Positions 60,212 through 64,000 of a stretch of DNA of 64,000 bases are shown here, piece by piece. Origin of the DNA: Oscillospiraceae bacterium (lineage in GTDB: Bacteria > Bacillota > Clostridia > Oscillospirales > Oscillospiraceae); assembly GCA_020025595.1 (NCBI GenBank), contig JAHHRV010000008.1, positions 1-64,000 on the forward strand, in the 5' to 3' direction. Numbering within the stretch: position 1 is the first letter of the stretch; each line of letters opens with the position of its first letter. The notes below the pieces were generated by a model that saw only the letters and a program-made list of their open reading frames with translations, was not told the DNA's origin and ran no database searches. Both the position numbers and the translations under genes were made by a program.

Positions 60212-61104
60212 GTGTTAATGTTACTGGTGCATTTATTTATTTCAACATCCCGATCTTCGGCGGAATCCCCGTCACTCAGACGACCATCTCTTCTCTGATC
60301 GTGGCCATTCTGCTGTGTACAGCCTTCGTCATTCTGGGCAAGGGTCTGAGTACCCGTCCGGGCAAAGCTCAGGTGCTGGTCGAAAAAGGTGTAGGTATGC
60401 TTCAGGGCATGGTTGTCGAAACCATGGGTGCCCAGAATGCACACTGGACTCCCTTCATCGGTGCCATCTTCCTCAGCTCTATCTTCGGCTCCCTGATCGG
60501 TATGACCGGTTTCCTGCGTTCTTCCACTGCTGACCTGAGTACAACGCTGACATGGTCCATCATGGTCAGTGTCATCATCTGGTACAACAACATCAAGAAC
60601 AACGGCTTCGGCGGTTGGCTGAAGGGCTTTACCGAACCCATCGTGGTTATGACCCCCATGAACATCATTGGTGAGATCGCTCAGCCCGCTTCCATGGCAT
60701 TCCGTCATTTCGGCAATGTCGCAGGCGGCGGCGTTATTACCACTGTTCTGTATACCGGCCTGTCTCTGGCATCCAGCACCATCCTGAATCTCATCGCTTC
60801 CAGCGGTATCGCTGTGGGTATTGTGCTGATGGTCCTGGGCGCAGGTCTGTTCGTCTGGAATCGCAAGACAAAGAAGGTTGCAGCACTGATTGCCGCCATC
60901 GTTTCCTTTGCACTGGGCCTGTTCGGCCTGCTGCAGGCAACCGGAATCCTGGCAGGCGTACCTCTGCTGACTCTGGGTATCCCCGCAGTGCTTTCTCTGT
61001 ACTTCGATCTGTTCTCCGGATTTGTTCAGGCTCTGGTCTTCTCTCTGCTGACCATGGTCTACATCTCCGGCTCTCTGCCCGAGCCTCAGGCTGATGCAGA
61101 GTAA
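60208..61104 (+). CDS. atpB: ATP synthase F0 subunit a
   Basis: This 298-residue subunit forms the ion half-channels. The essential arginine is R166 in SMAFRHFGN, and FDLFSGFVQALVFSLLTMVYIS is the last helix. It is longer than the about 240-residue norm: about residues 190-245 hold extra hydrophobic helices around a VWNRKTKKVAAL turn. N-terminal hydrophobic start YFNIPIFGG is the clostridial type. The ATG overlaps atpI by 4 bases. Confidence 0.95.
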   Translation: MSVNVTGAFIYFNIPIFGGIPVTQTTISSLIVAILLCTAFVILGKGLSTRPGKAQVLVEKGVGMLQGMVVETMGAQNAHWTPFIGAIFLSSIFGSLIGMTGFLRSSTADLSTTLTWSIMVSVIIWYNNIKNNGFGGWLKGFTEPIVVMTPMNIIGEIAQPASMAFRHFGNVAGGGVITTVLYTGLSLASSTILNLIASSGIAVGIVLMVLGAGLFVWNRKTKKVAALIAAIVSFALGLFGLLQATGILAGVPLLTLGIPAVLSLYFDLFSGFVQALVFSLLTMVYISGSLPEPQADAE

Positions 61105-61163
61105 TTATTTGTTAGCCCATAAATTTTTTATGATAGAAAACATTTTTTTAGGAGGAATTATTT

Positions 61164-61412
61164 ATGGAATTAGGTTACGCTATTTTTAAGGCAGGTTGTG
61201 CAATCGGTGCTGGTCTGTGTATGGGTATCGGCGCTATCGGCCCTGGTGTTGGTGAAGGTAATGCTGTTGGTAAGGCTCTGGAGGGCATGGCCCGTCAGCC
61301 CGAAGCTGCAGGCACCCTGAGAAGCACCATGATCATGGGCTGTGCTATCGCTGAGACCACCGGTATCTACTCTCTGCTGATTTCTTTCCTGATCCTGTTC
61401 GCACTGGGTTAA
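61164..61412 (+). CDS. atpE: ATP synthase F0 subunit c with two-carboxylate motif
   Basis: This 82-residue hairpin subunit forms the rotor ring. The loop GMARQPEA is standard. The ion site has the usual E64 (IAETTGIYSLL), but helix 1 has E31 in GPGVGEGNA, where Na+ types have Q (or small residues in H+ types). E31 and E64 are 33 apart, like E32/E65 of Fusobacterium nucleatum, which has a known two-carboxylate Na+ ring. T65 replaces the usual Ser. This suggests Na+ or a mixed coupling. The ATG at 61164 follows AGGAGG. Confidence 0.97.
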   Translation: MELGYAIFKAGCAIGAGLCMGIGAIGPGVGEGNAVGKALEGMARQPEAAGTLRSTMIMGCAIAETTGIYSLLISFLILFALG

Positions 61413-61449
61413 TTTCCTTTCCAAATTTATTTGAAAGGAGATTACCAAA

Positions 61450-61956
61450 TTGGAAGGATTTGAAAGCTTTATTGGTGTAAACCCCTGGACTGCACTGTTT
61501 ACACTGCTCAACTTCCTGCTGGTATTCTTTGTAGGTAAGAAATTTCTGTTTGGCCCTGTGATGAAGATCATCGCAGATCGCCAGAAGGAAATTGACGACA
61601 TGTATGACTCCGCCAACAAGGCAAGCCAGCAGGCCAAGGCCCTGGAAGACGAGTATCAGTCCAAGCTCTCCCAGGCCAAGACCACCGGTGACGAGATCGT
61701 AAAGACCGCTGTCGCCCGTGCTCAGGCAAGAGAAGACGAAATCATTCGCCAGGCCAATGCAGACGCTGCCGCCATTCTTGAAAAGGCAAACGCTGACATT
61801 GCTCTGGAGAAGAAGAAGGCCCTGAACGACGCCAAGGACGAGATCTCTGGTGTTGCAATGGCTATCGCAGAAAAAGTTGTGGAGCGTCAGCTGAACGAGG
61901 CTGACCAGCAGACACTGATTGCCGAGTTCATCGACAATCTGGGAGAAAGCCTATGA
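61450..61956 (+). CDS. atpF: ATP synthase F0 subunit b
   Basis: This 168-residue stator subunit has one N-terminal membrane helix (about residues 12-32, ALFTLLNFLLVFFVG) and a long Ala/Glu/Lys coiled coil (about 45-140). It ties F1 to subunit a. The start is a TTG after AAAGGAG at 61434-61440. It overlaps atpH by 4 bases. Confidence 0.94.
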   Translation: MEGFESFIGVNPWTALFTLLNFLLVFFVGKKFLFGPVMKIIADRQKEIDDMYDSANKASQQAKALEDEYQSKLSQAKTTGDEIVKTAVARAQAREDEIIRQANADAAAILEKANADIALEKKKALNDAKDEISGVAMAIAEKVVERQLNEADQQTLIAEFIDNLGESL

Positions 61957-62492
61957 CAGATGCTGCAAGTCATTACGGCCAGGCGCTGTATGAACTGGCC
62001 AGGGACGAAGGTCTTTCCCAGCAGATTCTGTCCGAACTGAAAGTGCTTGATCAGTCATTTCAAGCAGAGCCCGGTTTTGTGACACTGCTGAGCACCACCT
62101 CGATTCCGAAACCCGAACGCTGCCAGATTCTGGACGACAGTTTTCGAGATAAAGTTCACCCCTATGTTCTGAATTTCTTGAAAATCCTCACAGAACGCGG
62201 CTATATGCGGCATTTTACCGGCTGTTGTCAGACTTTTCAGCGGTGCTACAATGCTGACAACGGGATCATGATTGTGACTGCGGTCACTGCGCTCCCCCTG
62301 TCCGATGCACTGCGCAAAAAGCTTACAGACAAGCTCTCCACCGTTACCGGCAAAACCATCGATCTCCAGTGCGAGGTCGATTCGGAGTGCCTTGGCGGTG
62401 TCCGGCTTGACTGGGACGGCAAGCAGGTAGACGGTACCGTCCGTCGCAGATTGGAAGATATCCGCGGCGTCCTGAAGAATACCGTACTCTGA
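61953..62492 (+). CDS. atpH: ATP synthase F1 subunit delta
   Basis: This 179-residue stator cap protein has the N-terminal helical domain (SHYGQALYELARDEG) that binds subunit alpha and the C-terminal GGVRLDWDGKQVDGTVRRRL segment that meets subunit b. Overlap with atpF (ATGA type) and closeness to atpA fit the standard order. Confidence 0.95.
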   Translation: MTDAASHYGQALYELARDEGLSQQILSELKVLDQSFQAEPGFVTLLSTTSIPKPERCQILDDSFRDKVHPYVLNFLKILTERGYMRHFTGCCQTFQRCYNADNGIMIVTAVTALPLSDALRKKLTDKLSTVTGKTIDLQCEVDSECLGGVRLDWDGKQVDGTVRRRLEDIRGVLKNTVL

Positions 62493-62511
62493 TCAGAAAG
62501 CAGGGACTCAA

Positions 62512-64000
62512 ATGGAATTAAGACCCGAAGAAATAACTAAAATTATCCGTAGTCAGATTAAGAACTACGAAGCCAAGCTGGAAACCAGCGAAACCGGCAC
62601 CGTCATTGTGGTCGGCGACGGTATTTCCACCGTTTCCGGTCTGGATCAGTGCATGGCCGGCGAGCTGATTGAATTTCCCAACGGCGAATACGGCATGGCA
62701 CAGAACCTGAATGAAGATACCGTTTCTGTCGTTATCCTCGGTGACGACAGCGGCATCAAGGAAGGCGACACCGTTAAGCGTACCGGCCGCGTCGTATCCG
62801 TCCCCGTTGGCAATGGCCTGATTGGCCGTGTTGTCAACGCTCTGGGCGCACCCATCGACGGCAAGGGCGCCATCGAAAATGACGGCTTCCGCCCCATCGA
62901 ATCTCCCGCACCCGGCATCATCGATCGTGAGCCTGTTAACGTGCCTCTGCAGACCGGTATCAAGGCAATCGACTCCATGATTCCTATCGGCCGTGGTCAG
63001 CGTGAGCTGATCATCGGTGACCGCCAGACCGGTAAGACCACCATCGCTACCGATACCATCCTGAACCAGAAGGGCAAGGATGTCATCTGTATCTATGTTG
63101 CCATCGGTCAGAAGCGTTCCACCGTTGCTCAGATCGTAAACAACCTGACTGTTGCCGGCGCTATGGATTACACCATCGTCGTCAGCGCAACCGCTTCCGA
63201 GCTGGCTCCCATGCAGTACATTGCCCCCTACTCCGGCTGTACCATGGGTGAATACTTCATGCAGCAGGGCAAAGATGTCCTGGTCATCTATGATGATCTG
63301 TCCAAGCACGCTGTTGCTTACCGTGCAATTTCTCTGCTGATTCGTCGTCCGCCCGGACGTGAAGCTTACCCCGGTGACGTTTTCTACCTGCACTCCAGAC
63401 TTCTGGAGCGTGCTGCACACTTGAGCGAAGAAAAGGGCGGCGGATCTCTGACTGCTCTGCCTATCATCGAAACTCAGGCCGGTGACGTTTCCGCTTATAT
63501 CCCCACCAACGTTATCTCCATCACCGATGGTCAGATCTTCCTGGAATCCGAGCTGTTCAACGCCGGCATCATGCCCGCAGTTAACCCCGGTATCTCCGTT
63601 TCCCGTGTTGGTGGTAACGCTCAGATCAAGGCTATGAAGAAGGTTTCCGGCTCCCTGAGAATGCTGTATTCTCAGTACCGCGAACTGCAGAGCTTTGCTC
63701 AGTTCGGCTCCGATCTGGACGCTGATACCAAGTCCCGTCTGGCTCTGGGCGAGCGCATCGTCGCTGTTCTGAAGCAGAGCAACAACGCTCCTGTCGATGT
63801 TGCACAGCAGGTTTGCATTATTTATGCTGTTACCAACGGCTATCTCAATGAGATCCCCGTTAACGAAGTGCCCGAATTCGAGCGTCGGCTGTCTGAGCTC
63901 ATGGAGACTCGCTATTCCAAGGCTCTCAATGATATCCGTACTACCGGCAAGCTGGAGTCCGATACCGAGAAGGCTATCCAGGATGCTCTGAACGAACTGA
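62512..64000 (+). CDS. atpA: ATP synthase F1 subunit alpha (3' end outside window)
   Basis: The visible 496 codons of subunit alpha include the Walker A GDRQTGKTT (about residues 169-177), VVSATASELAPMQY, the DDLSKHAVAYRA block and the SGSLRMLYSQYRELQSF segment. It forms the F1 hexamer with beta and holds non-catalytic nucleotide sites. The frame is still open at the right edge; only a few codons are likely missing. The ATG at 62512 follows CAGGGA. Subunits gamma, beta and epsilon would follow outside the window. Confidence 0.97.
   Translation, partial: MELRPEEITKIIRSQIKNYEAKLETSETGTVIVVGDGISTVSGLDQCMAGELIEFPNGEYGMAQNLNEDTVSVVILGDDSGIKEGDTVKRTGRVVSVPVGNGLIGRVVNALGAPIDGKGAIENDGFRPIESPAPGIIDREPVNVPLQTGIKAIDSMIPIGRGQRELIIGDRQTGKTTIATDTILNQKGKDVICIYVAIGQKRSTVAQIVNNLTVAGAMDYTIVVSATASELAPMQYIAPYSGCTMGEYFMQQGKDVLVIYDDLSKHAVAYRAISLLIRRPPGREAYPGDVFYLHSRLLERAAHLSEEKGGGSLTALPIIETQAGDVSAYIPTNVISITDGQIFLESELFNAGIMPAVNPGISVSRVGGNAQIKAMKKVSGSLRMLYSQYRELQSFAQFGSDLDADTKSRLALGERIVAVLKQSNNAPVDVAQQVCIIYAVTNGYLNEIPVNEVPEFERRLSELMETRYSKALNDIRTTGKLESDTEKAIQDALNEL

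Overview
The window looks like a chromosomal segment of an anaerobic, spore-forming gut Firmicute (class Clostridia, probably Oscillospiraceae/Ruminococcaceae). This is inference from gene content: dipicolinate synthase (endospores), anaerobic ribonucleotide reductase with its activase, a type III glutamine synthetase, an S-box SAM riboswitch, a sortase-anchored mucin-glycan enzyme, SLH/CsaB cell-surface genes and a clostridial-style atp operon. Base composition is moderate, and many promoters have a TTGACA-17-TATAAT-like form. No rRNA operon and no CRISPR array is present.

Layout. 1-10 kb: housekeeping genes (hpf, DUF4364, dpaAB, nadE, metK under a SAM-I riboswitch, a rhomboid-like protein, a NUDIX hydrolase, a LUD protein and an AspT-like aminotransferase). 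10-21 kb: glnN, a glycoside-use cassette (GH2 enzyme and GPH transporter divergent from an AraC regulator), mnmA, an XRE/DUF2975 pair and a PPP-type phosphoesterase. 21-27.5 kb: one 2134-residue sortase-anchored sialidase/sialate-esterase. 28-34 kb: Trk potassium uptake operon plus a KdpDE-type two-component system; both promoters carry the same direct-repeat box at the same distance from the -10, so the two-component system probably controls itself and Trk. 34-42 kb: yugP, PAP2, nrdG, dut, an SLH protein, two flavoproteins, ylmH, DUF896 and tRNA-Ser(UGA).

42.0-48.25 kb: a 6.2-kb decayed integrated element, bounded by a 28-bp direct repeat of the tRNA-Ser 3' end. It holds an inactive integrase remnant, a prophage structural remnant in normal phage gene order (minor capsid protein, scaffold, tail lysozyme), a capsid protein fused to a predicted cysteine-peptidase toxin domain with an adjacent immunity candidate, a RelB antitoxin with a truncated RelE, and an HTH-Fic pair.

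48.5-64 kb: nrdD under two NrdR boxes, galM, a cysteine-rich conserved protein, an operon recD2-comFC-mreB-(GT4/CsaB fusion), and the atp operon (atpZ-I-B-E-F-H-A, the last cut by the window end). The c subunit has a two-carboxylate ion-binding motif. CsaB pyruvylation makes the wall ligand for SLH domains, which fits the SLH protein at 37 kb.

The most unusual items are the capsid-linked toxin/immunity pair in the tRNA-Ser element, the shared Trk/Kdp promoter boxes, the giant sialidase-esterase and the two-carboxylate c-ring.
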